Of a stretch of DNA of 32,716 nucleotides, positions 16,060-24,763 are shown in pieces. How positions within the stretch are numbered: position 1 is the stretch's first letter; each line of letters begins with the position of its first letter. The notes beneath the pieces were generated by a model that saw nothing but the letters and a program-made list of their open reading frames with translations, was not told the DNA's origin and made no database searches. The translations under genes were made by a program, and so were the position numbers. Source of the stretch: Chloroflexota bacterium (GTDB lineage: Bacteria; Chloroflexota; Anaerolineae; Anaerolineales; UBA11858); contig QMOK01000006.1 in assembly GCA_003648195.1 (NCBI GenBank), positions 1-32,716 on the forward strand, in the 5' to 3' direction.

Positions 16060-17034
16060 ATGGAATATAAAGATTATTATAAAGTTTTAGGCGTCAATAG
16101 AGATGCCACGCAGGAAGATATTAAAAAAGCTTTTCGCAAACTGGCGCGTAAATATCACCCTGACGTGAAAGGGAGCGAATCTTCCGAAGAGAAATTCAAA
16201 GAAATCAACGAAGCATACCAAGTTCTCTCGGATACTGAAAAACGCCAGAAATACGACCAATTTGGCTCCCATTACAAGCAGTATTCTAGGGCTGGCGGTC
16301 AACCTGAGGATTTTAACTGGGGACCATGGCGCTCACAAGGCCAGCCTCGCAGAGGAGCTTACCAAACGCGCCAAGTTTCCCCCGAAGAATTACAACAAAT
16401 GTTTGGCCACTTTGGTGGGATAGGAGGAAGTGGAGGCGGAGGAAGTTTCTCCGATTTCTTCGAGACCTTGTTCGGTGGCTTTGGCGGCGCACCAACTCAA
16501 CAGCGAATGAATCAAGAACCGGCCCAATTGGATGCGAAGCATGACATTGAAATTACGCTAGAAGAAGCTCACAGAGGCACAACGCGTGTCCTGGCGTGGG
16601 AAGATGGGCGAAAGATTGAGGCCAAGATTCCGCCAGGGGTGAAGACCGGTTCCAAAGTGCGTTTGCAAGGGCAAGGTAGGCGCTCATCGCGCGGGGGTGG
16701 CGTGGGAGACTTATATCTGAAGATAAAAGTTTTGCCGCATCCACTCTTTGAACGTGAGGGCGCCAATTTACGAACCAATGTCCCCGTTGGACTTTGCGAT
16801 GCTCTCCTCGGCGGCGAGGTAGAAGTTGCCGCCATTGACAGGCGGGTGAAATTGACCATTCCCCCCGAAACAGAGAACGGGAAAATCTTCCGGCTGCGAG
16901 GCTTGGGAATGCCAGAACTGCGCAACCCAAAAAAGCGCGGTGATCTTTTCGTCAAAGTAAACGTATTGTTGCCCAAGAACTTGAGCGCGGAAGAGAAAAA
17001 ACTATTCCGTAAACTTCGAGATATGCGAAAATGA
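16060..17034 (+). CDS. DnaJ-family co-chaperone of the CbpA type (no zinc finger)
   Basis: About 324 residues. The J domain is at 4-70 with HPD at 33-35 (KYHPDVKG). A Gly/Phe-rich linker follows ([20 protein letters not shown]) and then two C-terminal substrate-binding domains ([40 protein letters not shown]). No CxxCxGxG repeats occur, so it is a CbpA-like class II J-protein that stimulates a DnaK ATPase. I chose the ATG at 16060 over 16051 because [11 protein letters not shown] is the usual start and spacing to AGGG is better. DnaK and GrpE are not in the window. Confidence 0.9.
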   Translation: MEYKDYYKVLGVNRDATQEDIKKAFRKLARKYHPDVKGSESSEEKFKEINEAYQVLSDTEKRQKYDQFGSHYKQYSRAGGQPEDFNWGPWRSQGQPRRGAYQTRQVSPEELQQMFGHFGGIGGSGGGGSFSDFFETLFGGFGGAPTQQRMNQEPAQLDAKHDIEITLEEAHRGTTRVLAWEDGRKIEAKIPPGVKTGSKVRLQGQGRRSSRGGGVGDLYLKIKVLPHPLFEREGANLRTNVPVGLCDALLGGEVEVAAIDRRVKLTIPPETENGKIFRLRGLGMPELRNPKKRGDLFVKVNVLLPKNLSAEEKKLFRKLRDMRK

Positions 17035-17071
17035 AATGTGAAGCACAGAAACGTGCGCGTCTTTCTACGGC

Positions 17072-17108
17072 CCGCATTGCACTTCATGTTTATTGAAATG
17101 CAATGCGG
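17072..17108 (+). terminator. hairpin after the dnaJ-like gene
   Basis: CCGCATTGCACTTCA and TGAAATGCAATGCGG pair fully (one G-U) around TGTTTAT. The following bases (TTCTAGCTAATT) are only moderately T-rich. Confidence 0.6.
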
Positions 17109-17190
17109 TTCTAGCTAATTAATACCCTTAGAAAATCTAATGAACGTAAATTTTGGAACCGTATTCAATGGGACGCAAAGGAATTGATGC

Positions 17191-18312
17191 ATGTTCTTAG
17201 AACAGCTAAACATCAAAAAAAATACCCCTCTGCGAAACTTAACTACCTTTGGCATTGGCGGCCCGGCCCGGTATTATTTGCGCGTTGAAACCACCGATGC
17301 GCTACTGAAAGCTTGGGGCGCGGCTCAACGCGCGGGCATCCCCGTCTTCATCCTCGGCGGCGGCAGCAATATTTTAGTTAGCGACTACGGCTTTGATGGC
17401 TTGGTCATTCACGTCGCCACGCGGGGAATTGAAACTCTGGCAGAAGATGATAAAACAATTACCCTCAAAGCAGCCGCCGGGGAAATTTTGGATGACGTTA
17501 TAGCCCAAACCACAGCATCCGGTTGGTGGGGAATTGAAAACCTTTCTCTGATTCCTGGGCGAGTGGGAGCGTTCCCTATCCAAAACGTGGGTGCCTACGG
17601 GCAAGATGCTGGGGGAGTGGTTCAATCCGTAGAGGTTTGGGATTCCCATTCCCAGACGATTAAAAATCTGCCAAAATCGGAATGTCAATTTGGCTATCGC
17701 ACCAGCATCTTCAACACCACCCAACGGGGACGCTATCTCATTCTCCACGTTGTCATAAAATTGAGCAAAATCGGCCAGCCCAACCTCTCTTACCAAGGCC
17801 TGCGCGACTTCTTCGCCAAGGAGCCGCCCACCGCGCCCGGCCAAATGCGCTCAGCCCAAATACGGGCCGCTGTCACCCGCATCCGCAAGAGCAAATTACC
17901 CGACCCCGCCGAAATTGGCAGCGCGGGCTCATTTTTCAAAAATATCATCCTTAACGAAGAAGAATTCGCCCGCCTACAAACCCATGCCAAAAAGCATTTA
18001 CCCTCAAACGTTATCACCAAGCTAAACGGATTCAGGGAGCGCTTCCCCAACGAAAGCGGCATTAAAATTCCCACCGCCTACATCATTGAAGCCTGCGGAT
18101 TGAAAGGAGCCACCCTGGGCGGAGCGGCGCTTTCCCAAAATCACGCTCTCATCATGACCAATGCCACCGGCCACGCCACCGCCGCCGAAGTCATGCGTCT
18201 GGCCCGCCAGGTGCGCCAAACCGTCCACTCCCAAACGGGACTCGCCATCCACATTGAACCAACCCTGGTTGGGTTCAGCCAGGCAGAATTGGATGGGTAT
18301 CTTGAGTTGTGA
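17191..18312 (+). CDS. murB: UDP-N-acetylenolpyruvoylglucosamine reductase MurB
   Basis: 373 residues, a little long for the type I form. MurB reduces UDP-GlcNAc-enolpyruvate to UDP-MurNAc with NADPH and FAD. Visible motifs are the FAD-binding start (TPLRNLTTFGIGGPARYYLR), the GGGSNILVSD loop, the IPGRVGAFPIQNVGAYGQD block, FGYRTSIFN with the type I Tyr/Arg, the catalytic Ser in GSAGSFFKN and the C-terminal IEPTLVGF Glu. All appear intact. It stands alone between hairpins and a sugar isomerase gene; AAGGA lies about 10 bases before the ATG. Confidence 0.95.
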   Translation: MFLEQLNIKKNTPLRNLTTFGIGGPARYYLRVETTDALLKAWGAAQRAGIPVFILGGGSNILVSDYGFDGLVIHVATRGIETLAEDDKTITLKAAAGEILDDVIAQTTASGWWGIENLSLIPGRVGAFPIQNVGAYGQDAGGVVQSVEVWDSHSQTIKNLPKSECQFGYRTSIFNTTQRGRYLILHVVIKLSKIGQPNLSYQGLRDFFAKEPPTAPGQMRSAQIRAAVTRIRKSKLPDPAEIGSAGSFFKNIILNEEEFARLQTHAKKHLPSNVITKLNGFRERFPNESGIKIPTAYIIEACGLKGATLGGAALSQNHALIMTNATGHATAAEVMRLARQVRQTVHSQTGLAIHIEPTLVGFSQAELDGYLEL

Positions 18313-18396
18313 GAATAAATGCTCAACTTTGACTTTGAAGCCGTTTTCGTTTTAGTAAGGAAATGTTAGACTATATTTACAGTGAGGTGACAAATT

Positions 18397-19161
18397 ATGA
18401 AACAGGTTGGTTTGCAGCTTTACTCTATCCGCACCGCCATAGATGAGAACTTTGAAGATTCTATTCGAAAAGTGGCCGCTATGGGGTACAAGAATATTGA
18501 GACCGCATTTTTCCCAGAACACGTATCTTATGCGCGGGCTGGACAATTATTTAATGAACTTGGTTTGAACGTTGTGAGCGCGCATTGCGAGCTTCCCTCA
18601 GATGACCTGCAAAGAGATTTGTGGCTAGAGATGGCCGAAGCCTATGATTGTAAAAACATGATCTGGCATGGCTGGCCTCGGAATGACCGCTATAAATCGG
18701 TGGAAAATACCAAAAAATGGGTGGAAATTTACAATGAGGCCAGTGCTTTCGCAAAGGCGAACGGCTTGCGCTTAGGTTTGCACAATCACTGGTGGGAATT
18801 TGAAGAGGTTGATGGGCACATCCCATTTTATTATCTCCTAGAGAACCTAGACCCAGACATATTCTTTGAGATTGATATTTATTGGGCAAAGGTAGCTGGT
18901 AAAGACCCCGCGAAGATAATCGCTGATTTTGGTGACAGGGTTTCCCATTTGCATGTTAAAGATGGCCCAGCTCGCACGGGTGAAACAGACGCGATGCAAT
19001 TACCCGCTGGGCAGGGCACTTTGAATATCCCAGCGATTCTACAAGCGGCAAGCGACAAAACTGAGTGGCTGATAGTGGAATTTGATAATTGCGCTACAGA
19101 CATACTAAAAGCTGTTCAAGAAAGTTACCGTTATTTAGCAGAAGATGTTCTTGCAAAATAA
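18397..19161 (+). CDS. sugar phosphate isomerase/epimerase (xylose isomerase-like TIM barrel)
   Basis: 254 residues, normal for the AP-endonuclease-2/xylose-isomerase-like TIM barrel family (MKQVGLQLYSIRTAI start). Metal-binding acidic and His residues are present: LHNHWWEFEEVDG with the His-Glu pair, FEIDIYWAKVAG, SHLHVKDG and LIVEFDN near the end. Family members isomerise or epimerise sugars or inositols; the substrate cannot be assigned. GTGAGGTGAC precedes the ATG as a weak ribosome site. No obvious sugar-pathway partner lies beside it. Confidence 0.85.
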   Translation: MKQVGLQLYSIRTAIDENFEDSIRKVAAMGYKNIETAFFPEHVSYARAGQLFNELGLNVVSAHCELPSDDLQRDLWLEMAEAYDCKNMIWHGWPRNDRYKSVENTKKWVEIYNEASAFAKANGLRLGLHNHWWEFEEVDGHIPFYYLLENLDPDIFFEIDIYWAKVAGKDPAKIIADFGDRVSHLHVKDGPARTGETDAMQLPAGQGTLNIPAILQAASDKTEWLIVEFDNCATDILKAVQESYRYLAEDVLAK

Positions 19162-19293
19162 ATTGGGTGTGTTTCAAATGATTTGAAATTGTTCAGAAAA
19201 CAGGTTTCTTTCTGCCCAACGGTAGGGGCATACCCTCGCGGTTGACCAGTAGGATAGGAGCAAGTCCTGTCCCTACAATCGTTTATAAACAAC

Positions 19294-19380
19294 ATGGCTC
19301 ATGTATAAAACTTGTGTGCACAGGGCGAGATAAATCTCGCATTATGCTCCGTAGCGCGACATTTATGTCGCCTCTCGCCC
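19294..19380. repeat. dispersed repeat with nested palindromes, copy B
   Basis: GGGCGAGA (19323-19330) and TCTCGCCC (19373-19380) are perfect inverted ends. Between them are two perfect palindromes, GCGAGATAAATCTCGC (19325-19340) and GCGACATTTATGTCGC (19356-19371). The lead-in TGGCTCATGTATAAAAC and the paired-palindrome layout match the copy at 7812-7888. Confidence 0.65.
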
Positions 19381-19430
19381 AAATGGGAATAGTACTACTG
19401 CAAAATTAGCGTGCCGTGCTAAAATTAAAG

Positions 19431-19531
19431 TGTTATAATGCCGCCGGGTTTTGAAACACCTTAGTACATTACACACAACCCCAAATTTATTTCCCATCTA
19501 ACCGCTATTGGAGTCTCCAATAGCATTTTTT
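19431..19531 (+). promoter_or_regulatory. extended -10 promoter and attenuator-like leader of the prenyltransferase gene
   Basis: TGT-TATAAT (19431-19439) is a perfect extended -10. About 60 bases further on, a perfect hairpin with 9-base arms GCTATTGGA and TCCAATAGC (19504-19524, loop GTC) is followed by ATTTTTT. The Shine-Dalgarno GGAGG (19534-19538) comes directly after. A terminator between promoter and ribosome site suggests attenuation. No known riboswitch aptamer was recognised in the short leader. Confidence 0.5.
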
Positions 19532-19543
19532 ATGGAGGCATCT

Positions 19544-20437
19544 ATGAAATCCTTTAAATCCTTGCTTGGCCCCATGCGCGTCCCGTTTCTATTCCTAACC
19601 CCCGCCTGCGTAGTTGTTGGAGTCGGCACAGCCTACTTGCAAACCGGCAAACTCAGTTGGCTCAACGTCATCATAGTTCTCATTGGCGCCCTAGCGGCTC
19701 ACATCAGTACCAATATCTTCAATGAATACTTCGACTTCAAAAGCGGCCTAGACGCCAAAACCCAGCGCACCCCCTTTAGCGGAGGCAGCGGCACGCTCCA
19801 AGCCGAGCCAGAAATGGAAAAATCTGTTCTGGTTATGGGGTGGGTCACTGCCATAATCATCGCCGCTGTTGGAATATATTTTGTCATCTTACGAGGTTGG
19901 CAATTACTGCCCTTAGGTCTAGTAGGCATCTTCTTAGTTATAACCTACACCATCTGGTGGACAAAAAACCCTGTCGCTTGCCTCTTAGCCCCTGGCCTAG
20001 GTTTCGGTGTCCTCATGGTTATGGGAACCCATTTCGCTCTCACCGGCACCTATACCTGGACAGCTTTCATCGCTTCCCTGCTGCCTACCTTCCTTGTCAG
20101 CAATTTGCTCCTTCTCAATCAGTTCCCAGATGTGGAAGCAGACCAAAGCACTGGCCGCAAGCATTACCCCATCGCCATCGGCAGAGAAGCCAGCAGTACA
20201 CTTTACGGCATTTTCCTCTTACTGGCCTACCTCTCTGTCATCGTTGGCGTCATTCTCAATCTGCTGCCTATTTTTAGCTTGCTGTCGCTCCTCACCAGCA
20301 TCCTGGGATGGAAAATTTTCCAAAGCGCTCGTCAAAACTACGAAGACATTGAAGCTCTAGCTCCCTCTATGGGCATGAACGTCATCGTTAACATAACCAC
20401 TCCCATTTTGCTCGCCATTGGCCTCTTTATTGGCTGA
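19544..20437 (+). CDS. UbiA-family prenyltransferase (MenA-like)
   Basis: About 298 residues with eight or so membrane segments. The family transfers a prenyl chain to an aromatic or related acceptor, for example in menaquinone synthesis. The first Asp-rich motif is NEYFDFKSGLD (Asp64, Asp70) and the second is NQFPDVEADQSTGR; both bind Mg-prenyl diphosphate. I chose the ATG at 19544, not the in-frame TTG at 19508 or ATG at 19532, because GGAGG lies 5 bases before it and the TTG is inside the leader hairpin. MenA is the likeliest role, but no men genes are nearby. Confidence 0.85.
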   Translation: MKSFKSLLGPMRVPFLFLTPACVVVGVGTAYLQTGKLSWLNVIIVLIGALAAHISTNIFNEYFDFKSGLDAKTQRTPFSGGSGTLQAEPEMEKSVLVMGWVTAIIIAAVGIYFVILRGWQLLPLGLVGIFLVITYTIWWTKNPVACLLAPGLGFGVLMVMGTHFALTGTYTWTAFIASLLPTFLVSNLLLLNQFPDVEADQSTGRKHYPIAIGREASSTLYGIFLLLAYLSVIVGVILNLLPIFSLLSLLTSILGWKIFQSARQNYEDIEALAPSMGMNVIVNITTPILLAIGLFIG

Positions 20438-20455
20438 GATTTAAAATTGACCAAT

Positions 20456-20504
20456 CCGCGTGTATAGGGCTGAGCAACTGCTCTATGCGCGCGGGTTATT
20501 TGTT
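20456..20504 (+). terminator. terminator of the prenyltransferase gene
   Basis: CCGCGTGTATAG and CTATGCGCGCGG pair over 12 positions (two G-U), with TTATTTGTTT after the stem. Confidence 0.65.
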
Positions 20505-20676
20505 TAAAAACTTTGGGGGATAGCGGGCGTGTTCCACCCCCCTGAGCGATGCACTACGCCTAAGCAAAAGAACTGCCCCCAAACCAGAGAGAGACCAGGC
20601 CGAAGGTGGGACAAACCACCGGGCATCCGTCCCTTCCCCAGCGAAAACCAAGCGCAATGCGCTAGGCATGTACAAT
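20505..20676 (+). ncRNA. candidate structured RNA, orientation and family uncertain
   Basis: No gene fits this GC-rich stretch, which has several potential helices: TTTGGGGG (20512-20519) with CCCCCAAA (20576-20583), GGTGG/CCACC (20605-20620) and AGCGC/GCGCT (20651-20663). The bases GCGGGCGTGTTCC followed by CCCCTGAGC are reminiscent of part of the 6S RNA 5' arm, but I cannot fold the full 6S hairpin by eye. RNase P, tmRNA, SRP, cobalamin, TPP and FMN signatures were looked for and not found. Confidence 0.3.
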
Positions 20677-20708
20677 CCCTTGCTAGGTAGAATATCCACT
20701 AGCAAGGG
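20677..20708. terminator. strong hairpin between convergent transcription units
   Basis: CCCTTGCTAG and CTAGCAAGGG pair perfectly around a 12-base loop, extendable by ACAAT/ATTGT. It sits between the plus-strand region above and the minus-strand kinase at 20789. The T-content after the stem is moderate on the plus strand. Confidence 0.6.
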
Positions 20709-20788
20709 TTGCATTGTTTGAACATAGTTTGTGGTTTAAGACTTTTAGGTGTGTCTTGGTGGCGTTTCCCCCTGGTTTTTTGACACGA

Positions 20789-21973
20789 TTACGCTCGAAT
20801 GTAGTCTATTGATGGGTCAATCTCTGGGATGGATATGGGCAACGAAAAAGCAAAGTAAGAGCCTTTCCCTTTCTGTGAGCGCACTTCAATTTCGGCGCCA
20901 TGCGCGTTGATAATATTTCGCACAAGCGGCAGCCCTAACCCTGTTCCCCCGTAGGCACGCGTTGCGGAGCTATCTAGTTGGTGGAAAGGCTTGAAAATTT
21001 CTTCAAGTTTATTTGCTGGTATCCCAATACCGGTATCGCGTACGGATAGGCGAACTTCTTCCATTTGTACGTGTACATCAATGAATATTTCTCCACCTTC
21101 AGGCGTGAATTTGACGGCGTTGTCTACCAAATGGTGAAGTGCCCAGGTTAATTTTTCAGCATCCGCTTTTACGTAGGGGATGTATTGGGGGTATTTGTTT
21201 TTGAATTGGATGTTCTTTTTCTGGCATTTTGCTTGCGCTTCGGAAGTTATTTTCTCTAAGATAGGCAACAAGTTTATTTCTTCTATTTTGAGGTTGAAAT
21301 TACTGCGATCAAGAATTGAGAATTGGATTAGATCTTCAATCAAGTTTTCTAATCTGGTTTCGGAGTTTTGCATTACTTCAAGGGCATCAGCTTGTTGAGG
21401 GGAGAGTGTTCCCAAGTGTTCGTTGATGAGTAATTGGATGTACCCTTTTAGGTGAGTGAGCGGGGTTCTGAGTTCGTGGGAGATATTGGCTAGGAAGTTG
21501 GATTTTAGTTGTTCTAGCTCTGAGAGACGAGATAAGGCATACTCTAACTCTTCGGTACGTTCTTGAACACGGGCTTCTAACTCATCATTAGCGTTTTGCA
21601 AGGCTGACTGCAATTTGATGATTTGCTCTGTTATGGCTTGGTCAAGCTCTTCTTGGTCAATCAGGTTTAGGTCTAGTAGAATTTGTCCAATTAGCACAGT
21701 TTCTGTAGATGTATTTTGTTCTTTTTGATGAGCGAGGGCTTTTTCAAGGTTTTCTTGGCTTAATGAACCTTTTTCTATTAAATAATCACCTAGCCGTGGC
21801 ACAAGTATTTCTGGCGAGAGCTTAATCTTTTTGGGTTCTTGTGAAAGCTGAGTGATAGATTGCTTTGCTAGAATAGCGGCAAGTACTAAATTAGCTTCAC
21901 AGTGTGGGCATGTAGCGGCGTGGGGGTTGACAGGCTTCTTGCATGCGGGGCAGGGGATTGTTTTTTGTATCAT
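20789..21973 (-). CDS. sensor histidine kinase with N-terminal zinc ribbon and MshEN/GspE-N-like helical domain
   Basis: 394 residues, no membrane segment, so cytoplasmic. Residues 8-25 form a zinc ribbon (C8-P-A-C11 ... C22-P-H-C25). Residues about 58-118 contain two similar helical units (LGDYLIEKGSLSQENLEKAL; IGQILLDLNLIDQEELDQAI) that resemble the N-domain of type II secretion/MshE ATPases, which in some proteins bind c-di-GMP. A short coiled coil leads to the HisKA domain with His166 (NISHELRTPL) and a full HATPase domain (DNAVKF, DTGIGI, GGTGLGL). No response regulator is adjacent in the same operon; the hybrid kinase gene upstream on this strand is 180 bases away. The sensory role of the first two domains is inferred. 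Confidence 0.88.
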   Translation of the reverse strand: MIQKTIPCPACKKPVNPHAATCPHCEANLVLAAILAKQSITQLSQEPKKIKLSPEILVPRLGDYLIEKGSLSQENLEKALAHQKEQNTSTETVLIGQILLDLNLIDQEELDQAITEQIIKLQSALQNANDELEARVQERTEELEYALSRLSELEQLKSNFLANISHELRTPLTHLKGYIQLLINEHLGTLSPQQADALEVMQNSETRLENLIEDLIQFSILDRSNFNLKIEEINLLPILEKITSEAQAKCQKKNIQFKNKYPQYIPYVKADAEKLTWALHHLVDNAVKFTPEGGEIFIDVHVQMEEVRLSVRDTGIGIPANKLEEIFKPFHQLDSSATRAYGGTGLGLPLVRNIINAHGAEIEVRSQKGKGSYFAFSLPISIPEIDPSIDYIRA

Positions 21974-22153
21974 ATTAGTAGTTGTGATGTCTAAGTGATA
22001 GTAAATTCGCGTTTTTGTTAGAGCGGGGGTTCATTCCTTTTATTGTACCGTAAATTTATTAAAAAAAACTAGTTTGATGCGTGGATGCGTGGGGAGCTGG
22101 ATAATGTTCTACTGCTTTCCTTGCTAATGTAAGCCAATTTGCTATTAACCTGT

Positions 22154-24742
22154 TTATATCCACCGCCCTACATTTGCGTTTAACGTGCGATTAGTTACTT
22201 GTGCCAAAGTATCAACGGCGAATGGTTTGTGTATTACACCCAGGAACCCTGCTTCTTGTAATTCGTCCGCGTTTTTTTCCAACGCGTACCCTGTGATGCA
22301 CAACGCTTTTAGGTTTGGGTTTATCTTTCGTAATTCGTGTACCAATTCCTCGCCGCCCATTTTTGGCATTACTATATCGGCAATGACCAAATCAATGTTT
22401 TTTTCCGTTTTGTAAATTATTAATCCTTGTTGTCCATTCCTTGCTGTAAGCACTCGATAGCCCAATGATTCTAGGATACTCTGGCCTGCCTCGCGCAGGT
22501 TTTCATCATCTTCCACTAGCAGTATTTTTTCTCCATGTCCTTGTGGCACAGTTGAGGCTTCTTTAGTATTGTTATTTTCTCTTAATTCATCAGAGGCCGG
22601 CAGGTAAATATGGAACGTTGTCCCTTTTGCCAGCTTTGTTTCTACATCTATGTACCCTTCGTGTAGCCTAACGATGCCGTATACCTGCGCCAGACCTAAT
22701 CCTGTTCCTTTGTTTACTTCTTTGGTGGTAAAGAATGGCTCAAATATGTGATTGCGTACCTTTTCCGACATTCCTACCCCTGTATCTGTAACGGTCAGGT
22801 AAACCCATTTTCCGGGTGGCATATTTTTTATTGGTGGTGTGTCGTTGGGCGTGATTTCAACATGAGATAGTTCGAATCGTAATTCTCCGCCGTGTGGCTG
22901 TGCGTCACGAGCGTTAGTTGCCAGGTTGGTTAGCATCTGTTGAATGCGGCCTGAATCTGCTTGCACAATAAACTCGGATGATTGGTCTTTTGGCATTGTC
23001 TTTAGTGAGACCTGAATGTTTTCAGGGATTGTGCGTTGCAGTATGTTCATTGTGTTCTGGATGATGGTTTGCAGATTTAACGCTTGAACTTGAAGTAGTG
23101 AACTGCTGCTGAAATCTAGGATTTGCTGTATTAGGTCTGCTGCTTTTTTAGACTCACTAATGATGGTCTCAATGTTATACGTTAGCGTAGGTGGCAAATT
23201 GGGGGCAAGCAAAGACATTTGGGAGTAGAGGATGATGGTGGTTAGAAGATTGCGAAAGTCGTGGGCTATGCCCGCGGATAATTGCCCTACAGCGGCCAAT
23301 CGTTCCTGGCGTATCATTTGCTCTTGTGTCTCTTTCAATTTCGCTAGCGTTTCCCCTAGACGGGAATTGCTTTCCTGTAACGCTTTTAATGTAGCATCTC
23401 TCTCAGACTCTATTTGTACCCGCGCGGTTACATCTTGTTTGACAGCGGCATAGTTGATGATTTCACCGGCTGCGTTTTTGATGGGGAAAATGGTTGCTTC
23501 TTCGTGATACAGTTCCCCATTCTTTTTCTTGTTAATAAAAACACCTTTCCAGGTATTGCCAGTGGTGATGGTATCCCATAACTCTTTGTAGAATGAATCG
23601 TCTTGATCTCCGCTTTTTAAAATGCGGGGATTTTGGTTCAATGCCTCAGTTATGGTGTAGCCGGTACTAGTTTCAAAATAAGGGTTGGCGTAGATTATAT
23701 CTCCTTTTAAGTTGGTGATGACTATAGTCGCGGCAACTTGTTCAATCACGGTTGCTAAACGCGCTATTTCTGCCTCTGCTTGTTTACGCTTAGTGACATC
23801 GTGGATAAAGAGGGCAAAGCCGACAAGTTCACATTCTGCGTCGTAAATGCCTGATACCCGAGAATCGAAATAATGTATTCCATCTTCATGTTCTTGGGTA
23901 AACATGTAACGGTGCTCTCCGTGGGCGCGGACGTTTTTGACAGCTTTTTCGAATCGCTCTGGAGCCACCCGCTCTTTGGTGTGCATTTCTTGGACTGTTT
24001 TTCCAGTGACCTCTTTTGCTGTGTAACCAAATACTTGTTCGGCTAAAGGATTGTAATATGTAATATGAAAATTTAAATCGGTAGTGACAATAGCATACTC
24101 GGTGGAACCGCGCAAAATATTGTCTAAGAGCGTGCTTTTTTGCGATAGCCGTATTTCTGCCTGCTTACGTTCGGTAATGTCAGAATGAGTGCCTACGAAA
24201 CGTGTTGGATTACCGTCTTTGTCATGGGCTACAACCTTGCCTCTCCCTTGTATCCAAATCCAAGTACCGTTTTTGTGAGCAAACTGGAATTCCACGTTAA
24301 ATCTGTCAAATTTTCCTTTTAAGTGATCGTTGGCCGTCTTCATTACCTTTTCAATAGCATTCGGGTGTACCCGCTTTTGAAATTCTTCTAAAGTATGTGG
24401 AAACTCGTTAATTTCATAACCGGCCATCGTATAATATCGTGGGTCAAAATAGACTTTATTCGTTGTTAAATCCCAGTCCCATAGCCCATCGTTCGCAACC
24501 GACATGGCTAAATTGAGACGTTCTTCGCTTTTCTGCAGCGCCTCTAACGCGGCCTTTTTTTGATACTCCGCTTGCTTACGCTTGGTAATATCCCGAAAGG
24601 CCAGCACAACGCCGGTAATAACTCCTTCCTCATCCCGAATAGGAGCGATACTGTCATCAATAGGTGTCTTAGTTCCGCTTTTGTTGACCAATAGAATGTG
24701 ATTCGCCAAATCACCTACAGTCTCCCCCTGAAGCACTCGCAT
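22154..24742 (-). CDS. downstream part of a split PAS-histidine kinase-receiver hybrid
   Basis: 862 residues. It begins inside a PAS domain, then carries three further PAS/PAC units ending ITKRKQAE, ITERKQAE, VTKRKQAE and VTARVQIE, then HisKA with His494 (GIAHDFRNLL), HATPase (NLATNARDA, DTGVGM, TGLGLAQV) and a C-terminal receiver with Asp789 (VIADIVMP) and Lys at IHKPF. The ATG at 24742 is only a possible restart: the seven codons before it (KPIENPA) and the upstream gene at 24764-25351 are in the same frame, separated by a single TGA. The intact ancestor would be about 1065 residues. If restarted here, the first PAS would be incomplete. Confidence 0.8.
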   Translation of the reverse strand: MRVLQGETVGDLANHILLVNKSGTKTPIDDSIAPIRDEEGVITGVVLAFRDITKRKQAEYQKKAALEALQKSEERLNLAMSVANDGLWDWDLTTNKVYFDPRYYTMAGYEINEFPHTLEEFQKRVHPNAIEKVMKTANDHLKGKFDRFNVEFQFAHKNGTWIWIQGRGKVVAHDKDGNPTRFVGTHSDITERKQAEIRLSQKSTLLDNILRGSTEYAIVTTDLNFHITYYNPLAEQVFGYTAKEVTGKTVQEMHTKERVAPERFEKAVKNVRAHGEHRYMFTQEHEDGIHYFDSRVSGIYDAECELVGFALFIHDVTKRKQAEAEIARLATVIEQVAATIVITNLKGDIIYANPYFETSTGYTITEALNQNPRILKSGDQDDSFYKELWDTITTGNTWKGVFINKKKNGELYHEEATIFPIKNAAGEIINYAAVKQDVTARVQIESERDATLKALQESNSRLGETLAKLKETQEQMIRQERLAAVGQLSAGIAHDFRNLLTTIILYSQMSLLAPNLPPTLTYNIETIISESKKAADLIQQILDFSSSSLLQVQALNLQTIIQNTMNILQRTIPENIQVSLKTMPKDQSSEFIVQADSGRIQQMLTNLATNARDAQPHGGELRFELSHVEITPNDTPPIKNMPPGKWVYLTVTDTGVGMSEKVRNHIFEPFFTTKEVNKGTGLGLAQVYGIVRLHEGYIDVETKLAKGTTFHIYLPASDELRENNNTKEASTVPQGHGEKILLVEDDENLREAGQSILESLGYRVLTARNGQQGLIIYKTEKNIDLVIADIVMPKMGGEELVHELRKINPNLKALCITGYALEKNADELQEAGFLGVIHKPFAVDTLAQVTNRTLNANVGRWI

Positions 24743-24763
24743 TGCTGGATTTTCTATTGGTTT

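Larger units (their letters stand above)
19162..19543. other. gene-free stretch with palindromes and a leader
   Basis: It holds an inverted GTAGGGGCA ... TGTCCCTAC element (about 19223-19276), the nested palindrome at 19323-19380, an extended -10 at 19431-19439 and the hairpin leader of the prenyltransferase gene. No gene seen. Confidence 0.55.

Noticed and set aside
19508-19543. Longer UbiA start at an in-frame TTG
   Set aside because: The TTG lies inside a terminator-like hairpin with no ribosome site, whereas ATG 19544 has GGAGG.
20505-20676. RNase P RNA, tmRNA, SRP RNA, or cobalamin, TPP or FMN riboswitch
   Set aside because: Signature sequences of each were looked for on both strands by eye and not found.
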